From: Nephromyces sp. MM_2019
Lineage: Eukaryota; Apicomplexa; Aconoidasida; Nephromycida
Direction of reading: 5' to 3'
NCBI GenBank assembly: GCA_015657535.1
Contig: JADHZB010000003.1
Location: forward strand, 1 to 25,163
Length of the DNA: 25,163 nt
Below, piece by piece: positions 1 to 11,479 of this stretch. Under the pieces are notes generated by a model. That model made no database searches. It was not told where the DNA came from and was given only the letters and a program-made list of their open reading frames with translations. How positions within the stretch are numbered: position 1 is the stretch's first letter; each line of letters begins with the position of its first letter. The position numbers and the translations under genes were made by a program.

Positions 1-388
1 ATCTGCTGAGATTCAGCCCGAGTTGTTGTGACGTCTTTACATCTTCACTGCTTTCGGGGTGATATATATATCTGGATGTGATGGCGCGTAGTGACGGTGC
101 TACGGTGGAGTCATATGACAACGAGACAGTTGACTGCTGAGATTTGCATTATGCTCTTGCTTTGTGTTTATTCTAAAATGTAGCACTTGTGGGATGTAAT
201 TTTTTTAAGTTACACATTTTCATCTCGGCTTAATTGCCTCCGGCATCCACTAGAGGCTTGCGCTTGCGACATTCTTTACTTTCTTGGTATTCTGCATTTC
301 GTGGACATAGACTGATGCTAGGGCCCAGAGACGATGCTGTTGTTCGTGTTTGGCTTGTGGGTGTAACCAAGTATTTCACATCATAAAG
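1..388 (+). promoter_or_regulatory. Upstream region and possible 5'UTR leader exon of the TRM10 gene
   Basis: No coding exon is convincing here. The sequence cataaag|gtaaga at 382-394 is a good splice donor (GT at 389-390), and ttttgtttag| ending at 800 is a good acceptor. A noncoding leader exon ending at 388, joined to 801, is therefore likely. If so, the TAA at 384-386 is in frame with the downstream coding frame, and Met 832 becomes the first in-frame start. Two short upstream ORFs lie here: 81-140 (19 codons plus stop) and 315-386 (23 codons plus stop). The transcription start cannot be placed. Confidence 0.4.
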
Positions 389-800
389 GTAAGAGGCCGG
401 CTTAAAGCTACGGCTCCTAAGAGGCTTGTTCCATATCGCTCTCGCTCGTCACGATTGCGACTATGTGTAGGTTGTTTTTCTTCTATATGAATATTTAATT
501 GAGAAAGGGCACCCAGTATGCTATGAAGCTTTCTCTGCCTTGTAGTTCTTGCCGAGGTATCTGCAGCTATTTTGCTCCAGTTCCACGCTGTCTTCAATAT
601 GCTTTGATGTTTTCACAGCATTTTTCTTTTGCTCGCCGCTTCGCTCTCTGGAATCCACTAGTAATCTTTCTTTTATTTTCATCTGTTGTTTTGATGTGGA
701 CATGATTTATTGAGTTGTTTTCCTTGTATTTGTGTTATTAAAAATTCTCCTTGTTTTATATCATCCAACTCACTTTTTGCTGGGTCTCTGTTTTGTTTAG
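389..800 (+). other. Putative 5'UTR intron of the TRM10 gene
   Basis: Bounded by donor gtaaga at 389 and acceptor ttttgtttag at 800, with a T-rich 3' part. ORFs here on both strands (for example 376-597 on the - strand and 499-705 on the + strand) show no recognisable protein and are taken as chance. Confidence 0.4.
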
Positions 801-831
801 GCTATTGAAAGTTTCACTTTCGCATGCGAAT

Positions 832-3800
832 ATGGCAAAAGGCTCTCCAGATGATTCTTTGCTTTATTGTGAAGACTTTGATGATACCATCTGTGTCCTG
901 CCTTTTGGCTTTCGGCTATTTATTTCCAAGCCTCCCGGTGATGAGGCGGAGGTGCTTTCAAAGAGAGAGAAGAAGCTTTTGAAACGCGATAGGAGTCGTT
1001 GCAGAATGCGAGAGCTTCGGCCGACGAAGCGAAGGAATAAAAAATTGAAGGAGCAGGCAGCACGAAGGGCCCTGTTAGATAGCCTTAGCAATGGTAATAA
1101 CGCAAAGTTAATTATGATGGTACTAACTGCTTATTTTATGCTGAGGAGTACTATTTGATTATAACTTACGTTTGCACTCCCTCGTAAAAGGCGTGGTAAA
1201 CTTTAGGTACAGTGCAGCGTTGCTATAATGTATTATGACAGCATTTTGAACTCCTTGTTGTGATATTGGTGGAAGAAGGCGCTACCTAATACGTGAGATA
1301 ATGATGACGATAAAATGGTCAAATGATGTGCAACAAATTATGAAGGGTATTCTAAGATCTTTTATTTCTGAAACATCTATGATTTTAGAGGTACTTAAGT
1401 CACATATGATTGGCATATTCTATTTCTCCGTTATTTTTTGTGCGTCATAAAAAGCAACTTTGCATAATATTCAAAAGTAATTTTAAAATCTGCTTATGGT
1501 GTATTTTCATCACAGTGTGTATTGTATTGCCTTGAAGGACGAGATTTAACGAATATCATGTATTGACACTCCAAATTTATCATAGATTCTCAGTCATTGT
1601 TTAGTTTATATGTATTGCTCTGCAAGCTGTTTTAACTGTCATCTTTTCTTGGTAAAATTTTTGTGCATGTGAATGGAGTTCTTGTGTGAAAAATATTTAA
1701 TATTTGTTTTTGGATGTGGGGCAGAGATATGAATATTTTCCTTTTCTTTTCCTACGGTTGAAAAATTTCCCCAGTGTTACTTTGCAATTCTTTATTTTTC
1801 AGAGGATCGTGAGAGTTATGTGGCTGCAGAAAAGCAGGAGTATTCTGATTTACGAGGAAAAATGGAGGTTATACTTGCTTGGTGACACACTCATCGCTAA
1901 TCTCGGCAATATCAATTTTTTTGCCATATTGAGCATGGATTTTTCAAGATATACTCATGAGTAGAAAACGCTCGGAGTTGCCTCTGCCCAATGTTGGTTG
2001 TATACTCCAATCTTCATTCTTGCTTCGATAGATGTATTGTATAGTATCATTTAATGTCTAGGCACTACGTACCTTAGCAAGCATTCATATTGTTTATCGT
2101 GAAAAACTAGCCCTGATAAACTTCAAGGGAATTCATTTTGTACAACGTGCCCCTCTCATGCATCAAAAGCTCATGATGAGTGTGAAGATGTTTTGCATGA
2201 TGCCATTCGCCTGGTGGACTTTGTTAGAATCTTTAATCTACTTATGCACCATCAGGTCTTCATGCTAATTGATAAATATTTTTGCTCTCCTAATTGTGGC
2301 TGCTCTTCTAATAGGAGGGATTCATTACTTGTGTGACTAGGGCATACTATTACGATCTTTGAATACTAGTTTTTAAGATATTGAAGCTCTAATTGCTCAT
2401 GATTTTTTCATGTGGCATTGAGCAGTATATACTGACCTATTGTGATACGGTACCAATTTGAGATTAAATTTTGCGTGTAAGTCAGTGCAGCTTGAGCACT
2501 GAATTCACGTGTGCCATTCTACTTTTTATCACCTTACCCTTTACCTTTATTATCTGTTCTTACTTTGGATTTTAAATTTTACTCACAAATTTTGAAGAAT
2601 TTGGACTTTGTCCTGAAAATCTACATAGAGGTTCATCTTTACTACCTTTCATAAAGATCTCATTATTGCTTCAATTTTTTTTCTTGTAACCATTCCAGAT
2701 TATGCTATATAACAACGTTGGTGACTTATAAGCTTGTATGTAGATTGTCTCAGTCTTTTTCTTGGTTTTTCCTCAATTACCAGCTGCTCGGTGTGCACAG
2801 GTAGAAAATCGATATTTTCCACTTTATAAAGTTAAAAATTTTTGACTGAAGGCTATTTCGTTATAAGGATTAGAAACATAGCTGTAAAAAGCAGAGACCC
2901 CGTTGGATACTTTTTCGAGTATACTCTAGTGTTCATGATGGTTTTATTTTGGATTGGAGTTATTTACTGTGTTTGTGGCCACTTAGCTTTTAACTTCATC
3001 GTTTTTATATCCGCTGGCCTTTTTAAAATACTGCGAATATGATATAATTTGAAGGTTTTCTTTCAAAAATTTAGTTCAGGGTTTGTGCTTTTTTATAGAA
3101 TTCTGTATTTTATGATGGGAGCTAAGCGTGTGTAGAATTTCGCATTGAGTCTTGTGCGTATAGCCAACTGCGCTGGGTACGGGACTCTGCATGCTTGCAT
3201 CATCTTTTTAATTGCTCCACCGTAAAAACTCTATGCCTGACTGGTAGAGCTCTATACCAAGTTTTTATACTGTGGCTCATGTAGCTTATTGATTAAAAAC
3301 ACTGGTGAGTCGATGTACTGAAATTGCTTTAGCACACCTGGGTGGTGCGATTATCAAATATTCTTCTCATGGTTGCTCAATAATCACGATTATATTAAAA
3401 AAGTTGAAATTGCATTTAGCTTACATGTAGATGGTTATGCCTGCTTCTTTGAGCTGTTTTTGATGTTTCCTGCTTTTTTATTCCTTCTCTACATCTTTCC
3501 TGCTTTCTTCTTTTTTTTTAGGAGACTGTATCGCATGCTTTTGATAGTGGATTTCGTATTTGCATAAACTGCAGCTTCAACGACAGTATGCAGACCAAGG
3601 TAGGTGAAACTTGCATCTGAGTTCTCAATTTTCACAGCTTCCTCATTGTGTCCAGTCTCCGATCTTTGATTCCTTTTTTGATTTGTTTGCCTGCTTGAGG
3701 AATTACTATTGTATATTGAGCGTAATGGGCTGCTGCTCGAATGGATATGTGTGTGTTGACTACCGCGTAATATACGCAGCCTTTGATAAGGAGCCTTCTC

Positions 3801-6800
3801 GAAGACTTCATTTGCTTGCTTTAATTTTTTTTTTGTTTTTTCCCTCCTCCCATTGCATCCTGGCGGGCTTCTTTCAGTGTGTGCAAAGATGTAATCCTGA
3901 CCTTCTCTTTTCTCTGAGCCATATCTTGAAGCATTGTAGGGCTTATTTTCTTTGAATTTCAAGAATGTAGCTTTTGGGTAGCATTAACCATAAGGGAATA
4001 GTAGTCTTCTTCAGCTCGGAATAGACGTTTATACTAGAGTTTAGCATTATTTTCGGCGTATCTCAGCTTGATGTATTCCAGTGCCATTATTTAGAGTGAT
4101 GATAGCATCCTAGATGGTATTTTCGGCGTATAAATTATCACCTTGATTTACTCTAGTGTTATTACATAGGGTTAGTGTCTTAGATAGTGATTTTTGACGT
4201 GCTGGACACACGAACTTCAGTGTTTTACGTGGGTGCTAACTTAGTTTTTACAAGTGAACAAATGCTTTAAGGCCCAATCTGCAGAAATAAATTTTTTTTG
4301 GTTTGATCTACAAGAAGATATCTTTCTGCATTTTAGCTCTACTATTAAACTGATTTGTCTTTGCACCATAGCGGGACTGTTTGAACTTTCAGCAAAAGCT
4401 GGAGTCCGTAGAACTTGATTTATCCCTCTCTCTTTAACATCTTGGTGTTTATTGTTAAATTCTGTTGACTCTAGCATAAGCAGGAGCGTATTTTTCACGA
4501 TGAGGATATTTAGACATAATTTAATGAAATAATGAATTCTCAAATTTTCTGTTAAATTCAATGCTTCCTGGAGGCAAAGTATGCACCTTTTTCTGCTATT
4601 TTATGGTAATTATAGTGTATTTTGAGTTCAAAACTGAACTGATATGTTGATGTTTCAGTGATTTCAAGCGAGCAAGTTCGCGCTTATATCAGGTGTTAGT
4701 TTTATCTTTAGAGAAGCGGCATGCGCTAGCATATAGCTTCATGTTTTGATACACGTTAAATTTAGAAAATGCTGCTAATAACTTTCTTTTATGGACACAT
4801 ACATGGGGGGAGGGACAAGAGTCATATAAACAATAGAGAAGTCTGCACACATCCACACGCACAGGCAAGAATCACAAACATAGAGAAGCCTGCGCACCAG
4901 TGAGTTATTGAAGATTTTAAAAAGATTTTTCACGAAAATGTAGGAATTTTATATGCTTCCGTACTATGTAAAGTTTCAAAGATTGAAGGTTCTCGCAAGT
5001 AATAACTCAAGTATTAAAATGAAAATTTAATCTACTCACTACATTGTAGTCCTTTAAAACGTTTAAAGTGAGATTCATCCGAATATATATTCGAATTGCT
5101 GTATTTCATTTTCACCTCAGCACCTGAAGAGCCTTGCCAAGCAAATGTTCTTTTCTTATCATTATATGAAGAATCAATTGTTTCCGGTAAGTGAACTATA
5201 TCCAGAAAATTCTAAAAATTTCATTCAAATTGCACACATGATCGTCTTCATGTATATAAGATGGCTTATATTTATAGTCTTTTGTAAAGGGTTTATCATC
5301 AGCGTTGAAAGAAGTTTTGCTAGAGTGAATGCACAAGCTTGTAGATAGATGTAATCAGGCCAATGAATAGCTGTCTGCTGCTATTGTGCTTATTGAGAGT
5401 CTACGGCGTTGATATAACACTGATTCCTATGTGTGTGAAGTGTTTGGTACTTATCCCAGGGATGGAATCCTTGGTTTTCCTGATGCTGAAATATATATTG
5501 CCATTATTTTTGTTTTTCTTCTTTTGATTCCTCGTTTTCTTCTCCTTCACCTTCTCCTTCACCTTCTCCTTCACCTTCTGCTTCACCTTCTGCTTCACCT
5601 TCTGCTTCACCTTGTGCTTCACCTTCTGCTTTTGAATTTTTCAAATTGTCTCATTCGTCTAAATCATGCTTTTTTATTTTTTTCTCTAAGATCCTATATA
5701 ATTAGCTATTTTCTGCTGCGATTGTTTGCGATTACCACTTTTTGATGGACGATATAAACGTTTTCTTTAAAAAGCCAATGTTATGATGTGTGAAGTGTTG
5801 ATCTCTTAAGTATATGCGCAAAAAGAGGCATATAAACTTGAATATCATTCGAGTTAATTCTCTGCTTAAATATGTGCGTGTGTGCCCTACTATTTTTTGG
5901 CCGTTTACTTAAGAGTATTACTCCTTTTGGTATTAATATTAGTGCTGCTCAAACTTGATATCTATATCATGATATCTTATTCTTCTTCATCTAAATTACC
6001 GTATTCTTTATGGTGCAAAGAAGGAGAGTTCTGAATTTGTTGCATATTATTATGCTTTCTATTTGTTGAACATACCAGAAAAAGCTTCTTCTATACTTTC
6101 CCCAGCCTTGACCGACTTAACACCTGTAACTAATACGACGAAGCCCGCACACACACATATGCACACGACCGAGCACGTACACACACCAGCACACACGCAC
6201 ACAAGGCAGATACACAGGTGTTGCTTCCCACTAGTCAGTTATTATTAATGAATTAGATACCTTTATTTTAAACAGAAACGAAGCTTGAACGTTGAATTAT
6301 ATGTGTAGTGCTTTACTGAGAGAATATATGCTTCCTGAACAATAATATGACGTTATTCTATCCTTCAGATACAATTTCATTATTCATCCTTTTCAGAGGG
6401 TGACTCACTACATGAAGAATGCAAGGTGTATATGCTAGATCAGTGGAAGGTATGTTACATCTTATTTTTTCGGTTAATATGCATTTTTCTGCAGTTGTAG
6501 GCTTGTGTGTTAAATTTTTATTTTAGGGATTAGGGTTTAGGGTGTGGGGTATACCGCCAGTATCACTTTTTTTCACCTGTTTTATGGTTAAACTATTTTT
6601 ATTGGTTTATCTAGACTTTCTGAAAAGACTTTCGCCGTTATTGAATAGAGAGAGCCAGTCTGCATCGTAGTTAAGTTGTGTGTTCGTGGAATGTTCTTTC
6701 AAATTGATTTCTCGCTCAGCCTTTCTTGTGTGATTGAGCGAGAACTGCTGCCTCCCTTTTATGATTTGTTCGTATGCTGCTTAATCTCTTTTTATGGCTA

Positions 6801-9800
6801 AATCCGCATTGTTTATCTAGTATTTGTTATTTCCTTTATTCTTTCAGTATGTTATGTTTTCCCACCTTCTTACCGACTAAATTGCTATGCTTTTTTAGGT
6901 GCACCTTCATGAGTCTCCCTATTGGGAGCTATTTAATCCTGAAGAAACTATAGTATTAACTCCAGACGCTGAAGAGGTATTTTGATGTCGTTTTTTATAC
7001 TCTGCTAAATTCTTGCATATTATGTGTCTGTGGAGGTGCAACTCTCAGTTCCTGCTTGTTGCACACGGTTTCCTTGAACTGCTAGTGCTAGGAAAGAGTG
7101 AGTCTTTTTTCATCTTATAGGTTTATTAAGTAAAGGGATATACGGTTTTTTTTAGAGTGAAAAAGAATACTTTTTACTGTGAAGTATTCAATGTAAAATA
7201 TTTTCGATAAATTATCAAACTGCAAGGAGTTGCAGCTTTGTTTTAAATGTTAAGAAAATAATTTTCATACTCAAGAGCATACCATATTTGAATAAGAATG
7301 TTTTTAAACTACATTTTAATAAAAGCTTGTATTATATTAAATAGTCGATATACTATGGAATTTATCAGTACTTGAAGATATTTTTCTAGCCAAAAAAGTA
7401 CGCTATTTGGGCTGCAATCTGTGAATATTGAGAGACTCTGATGATTTTTTGTTCCTTCTCTTGGCAATTTAGTCTTTTTAATTCGATAAAAGTTTGCGGA
7501 TTACTAAAGTCTTTTTGAAATTCAAGAGAATAAGTTAATATTTCATCGCTTTTCTTTTGATTTTATACTTTTTTTGCAAATTTTATTTCTTAAATATCTT
7601 TCTGAAGGAGCTTACTGAAGTGGATCCTTCTAAGGTATATGTAATCGGGGGATTAGTTGATCCATTAGTGAACCAGGTGAGGTGGTAGTGCGTTACGCTG
7701 TATAATATACGCTGCAGAGTATGTGTTTTGAAGCTGTAAACTCTTCGAAATGAAATTGCAATCAGGGATGAGATGGAAGAGGTCTGCTTGTTTCAATGAA
7801 AAATACAGTGTTTATGTTCGGGTTTTACGCTTGTGTGTTTCATAATCACGTGGACGTATAAGAGGCATCATGATTCCGCAATCTCAACGTGATCTCAATT
7901 TGTGTTTTTTTGTATGAAAATCACTACCTAGTAGGATAATAGACACGTCAGCGTTTGTGTGTGTGTGTGTGAAAATCACTACCTAGCAGGATAATAGACA
8001 CACGGATGTGTGTGTGTGGGTTTCAATGAGAATCACTACCTATCAGCATACTAAAAATCTTCATATGAAGCTATTCGATGGATATATAGAATTTCTTCTT
8101 CTTTTTAAAATCCTTCAAATAAAAAATCCGAAATTTGTAGGGTATCAATTTGTAATTGTAAATACCCATACAACAAAAACTCCCTCCAAATTGAAATATT
8201 TAAAAGATTGCAGATTTATTCCAAGAGTATTAAATTTGATATTTTTTATACTTTGTACTTCCAATTAAGATATTCAAATTTGCTAAATATACTGCTTTTT
8301 TTTGGACTGATGATGGTGTTTTTGGAGCTCTTTTTGCGTTGAATCATATGCCCTCCGAGAAATATCAACTTTTGGATAAAAGTTTGTAATTTCTTGCAGT
8401 GTGAAAGCTTACTCCAGGCCCTACGACACAAAATGACTTGCAGGAAATTCCCTCTTAAAGTAAATATTTTTATAAAAATGATTCTGCTTGATATAAGTAA
8501 TGCTCACAAAATGGAATTTTGTGAGTTAATTTGAAGCCATTCAGCCTTTTTTTGAATGAAAAGTTCACCTGCTTTTACAATTACATGAAAATCCTTTTTC
8601 TTGATATTTCTTGGATATAAGGAAGCTTTAATTCTTCTTAAGGGATTTTATGAAAAATGTTGTGTAAAATCTTTTTTTCTGCGGTTATACTTTGCTTCAC
8701 TTTGCCTTAAAAAAATTTGCCATTGATTTCTCGTTGTTATAATATAGTTTAGTACATACTTCTTCACGATATCAATCGTTTATTTTTCTATTCTGATTAG
8801 CTTGTATTGCCAATTTACAATGCTGGCTACTGACCCCGGAATAGGCTTTATTACCTCCTCTTTTGATTGCTTTTCTGTTATATTCCCTTCTTTTCTGTGC
8901 TCGTTTTATTACTATATTTCGATAGAAAAAAGTATCAAGACGATTTATATTTGTGTTTCTTTTTAGATATTTGTTTATGCTTTATCCTCCTTCTCTGATG
9001 GAAGATGCTGATGTCTCTTTATGTATTATATAAAGATGATTATGACTGTGCTTTATATTTGAAATTTCTTGTGTGTGTGTATGTATCTACAATCAGCCAT
9101 ACTTGAAGGAGTATATAAATCCCATTTTCAACATAAATTCAGTAGTTGAGATTCTTATTCAATATTTACGGACCCATGATTGGGCTGTGGCGCTGCAAGC
9201 TGGTGTACCACAAAGAAAACAGGCATCATGCGGACGGAGAGGCCGTAAGAGGCAGTTGAAGAGGTGAGCAATACATATAGCTGTGTGTGCATATGTCATG
9301 GGTTGAGTGTGGGTGATGGCCTGCTGTTCGTATGCTGCTGAGTTGGGATAAGAAGGAGGAACTTATAGAGGAATAAATTGGAGCATTTTGTAAGTTTTGT
9401 ATGGAGCAATTTGCTTTGTGTGTGTGATTGAAGCGATTTACCTCAAGTTTGTGAGTGCTTCAAGTCATATTATCGTGTGTATGAACCTGAAGCAAATTTT
9501 ATGTTTGTGAAGTCCCACCATATGGTACTCATAGAATTTTGTAAATTGGAAGTGTAGGACTCGCTATTGAAGATAATTCTAGCTCAGATGAAAAGGCATA
9601 CCTAGTGTAATGTTCGTTGTATTGAATAGATTGGAATGATTATACCTTTGATGTTAGGTCTAAGCAGTTTTGAGGGTACATAGGGAACCCCTGTTCATCC
9701 CTTTAAATGTTATAAAAAAGTAGATTTTTACTTTTATGTTCTGCAAAAAATGTCTTCAAATTACTAAGCATAATCGGAAAGGATTAGGAGTTTAGGAAAA

Positions 9801-11069
9801 CCTATTTTACCCTGATTCTTCATCAAGGGGTGGAGGAAAAACTCGAATCTGCAATTAGGAAAAGAAGAGAAAATCATTATTTCTGATGAATTTCCAGTAC
9901 AAATTTTAAGTTTTTTTGTCGAAAATAATAATATTATATCCCTTTTTCGAGATATTGTTTTTGAATAAAATAACTAATTTAAAATAAAAACCAGATTATT
10001 TGCTATAGAAATGATTTGATAGAAGAGAAAATTCAATTCAAATTTCATGTAGATATCAAAGATATTCTTGGGTTAAACAAATTCCTGTTGAATATAATTA
10101 GTTAGGGCTGCACACGTATATTTCGACTGAAAATAATATAAAAATACCATCGTGTTCCTTTCGTTTTTTAGCATCTACTAGATTCGAAAGTGCTGTTTTT
10201 TTCTACTTTTTTTGCCTATAATCTTGTCTAGGGGCATGATGACATCCGTCTAGATTTGATCCAAATTGTGTAATGAGTCTAGAAGCTATTTTAGCGAAAT
10301 CTAGACATTGCAATGACTTTAAACTAGTACAAGTTTCGGATTATTCAAAGCATTCTAGTATGTTTTAAGAATGAAAAAGAACATCATTTAAGCATCTTTG
10401 GAGGGGGGTTTGTACAACATTCGCAGCAAGGAAAAATTAAGTTGCCATTAACTTCGTGTAGGGATGATGTGAGCAAGTTATTTGTATACTTAAAATAGAG
10501 AGATTGAGCGTCATTCCTTATAGTGCAATTAAAATAGTGCTTAGCACTAGTCCTATTTCTAAGCTCATTGCTTAATTCAGGCTAAACAAGAGCCACGAAT
10601 GCTCAGATAGAATTACGGAGGATTCCCACAATCTGAAGAACAATATATCATCTGAGGCTAGGGAAGTACAAGAGCCTTTGGAAGTAGATACGAGCAGTAG
10701 TGAGCATCACTTGTCCGCTAGTTCGGCATTAAATGTTGATCAGAAGGAGTTATTCCATACATTATATTCTGTCTATGAAGATTCAAACATGCTGAGACGT
10801 AAGTTTTGAAATATTCAACGTGTATTCTCTTTATGAATATTCAAGCATGTTGAGACGTAAGTTTTTGCATAGAACTTCTCCTGAAGAATGAAAACTGCTT
10901 ATTTTGCATGTGATTCCTCTTCTATCGAGGTGCATTTGAAACTTCTATTCTTTTAATAGCCGTCCCCGAAGCTCATGTAGATGAAAGTGCATACGCACTA
11001 AAGGGTCCTAGCACCGTAACTGGAAGAGATGATACTCTTCTGGGCAGTTTTTGCGCTTACCAAATTTGA
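832..11069 (+). CDS. TRM10: tRNA (guanine-9 N1)-methyltransferase, TRM10 family, 11 exons
   Basis: Exons: 832-1093, 1803-1867, 3522-3599, 5121-5186, 6369-6449, 6899-6976, 7608-7676, 8400-8459, 9097-9263, 10581-10798 and 10960-11069. They join into one open frame of 417 codons plus TGA. The family uses SAM to methylate N1 of purine 9 in tRNA, with a SPOUT fold. Visible landmarks: a lysine/arginine-rich N-terminal region (about residues 43-85, starting LSKREKKLLKRDR); ICINCSFNDSM (122-132); LKSLAKQ (137-143); IVLTPDAEE (near 202-210); the hallmark VYVIGGLVD (220-228); KMTCRKFPLK (244-253); and THDWAVAL with PQRK (279-294). A basic stretch, GRRGRKRQLKR, follows at about 299-309 and could be a nuclear signal. 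A poorly conserved tail of about 108 residues ends the protein. Met 832 has A at -3 and G at +4. Most donors are good (GTAAGT, GTATGT, GTGAGC); the exon 2 donor, GTTATA, is weak. Exons 1, 2 and 11 are the least certain. Confidence 0.92.
4048..4240. repeat. Imperfect 70-bp tandem repeat in TRM10 intron 3
   Basis: The word tattttcggcgta starts at 4048 and 4118, and the related tgatttttgacgt starts at 4188, so the period is exactly 70 bp. Each unit also carries a related tail (ctagatgg before 4118, ttagatag before 4188). The third unit decays toward about 4240. Confidence 0.75.
4831..4898. repeat. CA-rich tract with a short duplicated word
   Basis: In intron 3. The word atagagaagtctgcacac (from 4833) recurs as atagagaagcctgcgcac about 48 bp later, separated by CA-rich sequence. 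This looks like a small slippage or duplication product. Confidence 0.5.
5539..5634. repeat. 12-bp tandem repeat array in TRM10 intron 4
   Basis: Eight units of 12 bp. The first three are cttctccttcac, the next three cttctgcttcac, then cttgtgcttcac and a degenerate last unit. The variants are ordered along the array, as expected from local duplication. Because 12 is a multiple of 3 the array stays open in several frames, giving LHLL-like or KVKQ/KVKE-like repeats. It lies between exons 4 and 5, which join in frame without it. Confidence 0.9.
6145..6205. repeat. CA-rich microsatellite tract
   Basis: Interrupted (CA)n runs in intron 4, shortly upstream of exon 5. The tract keeps a spurious 61-codon ORF open at 6063-6248. 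Confidence 0.75.
6522..6549 (+). repeat. Interstitial telomere-like heptads in TRM10 intron 5
   Basis: Four consecutive 7-mers: TTTAGGG, ATTAGGG, TTTAGGG and TGTGGGG. TTTAGGG is the telomeric unit of plants, several apicomplexans and other protists. The run is too short to be a chromosome end and sits inside an intron. Confidence 0.75.
7915..8050. repeat. Minisatellite of about 55-57 bp with embedded TG runs, TRM10 intron 7
   Basis: The module tgaaaatcactaccta starts at 7915 and 7970, and a diverged copy (tgagaatcactaccta) starts at 8027. The first two modules are followed by ggataatagacac and a (GT)n run. That gives two full units and one partial unit between exons 7 and 8. Confidence 0.85.
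10765..10866 (+). repeat. Tandem duplication of the exon 10 end including its splice donor
   Basis: The segment at 10765-10806 recurs at 10823-10866, offset 58 bp. Both contain gagac|gtaagttt. The first copy is the donor used in the model (GT at 10799-10800). Using the second (GT at 10857-10858) would add 58 nt and include an in-frame TGA at 10807-10809. The protein would then end RRKF, losing the exon 11 residues. Confidence 0.85.
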
Positions 11070-11479
11070 AGGCCCACAAAAAAAAGTTTTTCTATCCCTC
11101 CTCATCTTTCAGTCTTTGTCTAACATGCAGAGTCTTATTTTTAAGTTCAAATTTTAGTTGTTTCCTCGTTTTCATGTAGGTATTGCGTACTAAATTCAGA
11201 ATGTGACAGCAAAAAAATATAGTGCAAGTGGATTGTATACGTTTTATTCGCCAAGTTATAATATATTGCTGTTTATTTTGCTTTGACTGGCGATATTTAG
11301 CGCTTCTTTTTTGTTTAATCTTTTTTTCTCCGCTTCTTAGCGTTCAATACTTATACCCACCTCTACCTACCCCTCCATTTGGCTCTATAAGCTCTTGTGA
11401 TTGCCCTTCTTTGTGGGCTAATCTATTGGATACTCACACGCTATCCTCCACTCTTTCTCCTTCATCCTAATGTTTGCAG
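11070..11479. other. TRM10 3' flank, no recognised feature
   Basis: T-rich sequence after the TRM10 stop. An 82-codon ORF at 11222-11470 has low complexity and no recognisable domain. No clear polyadenylation signal was identified. Confidence 0.4.

Noticed and set aside
5401..5745. Lys/Val repeat protein (- strand) or Leu/His repeat protein (+ strand)
   Set aside because: Produced by the 12-bp array inside an intron whose flanking exons join in frame.
10801..10809. TRM10 ending at the TGA just after the exon 10 donor
   Set aside because: The donor GTAAGT is strong and exon 11 continues the frame for 35 further codons. The short form remains possible as an unspliced isoform.
11222..11470. 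82-codon + strand ORF after TRM10
   Set aside because: Hydrophobic, low-complexity translation of T/C-rich 3' flank without any family resemblance.
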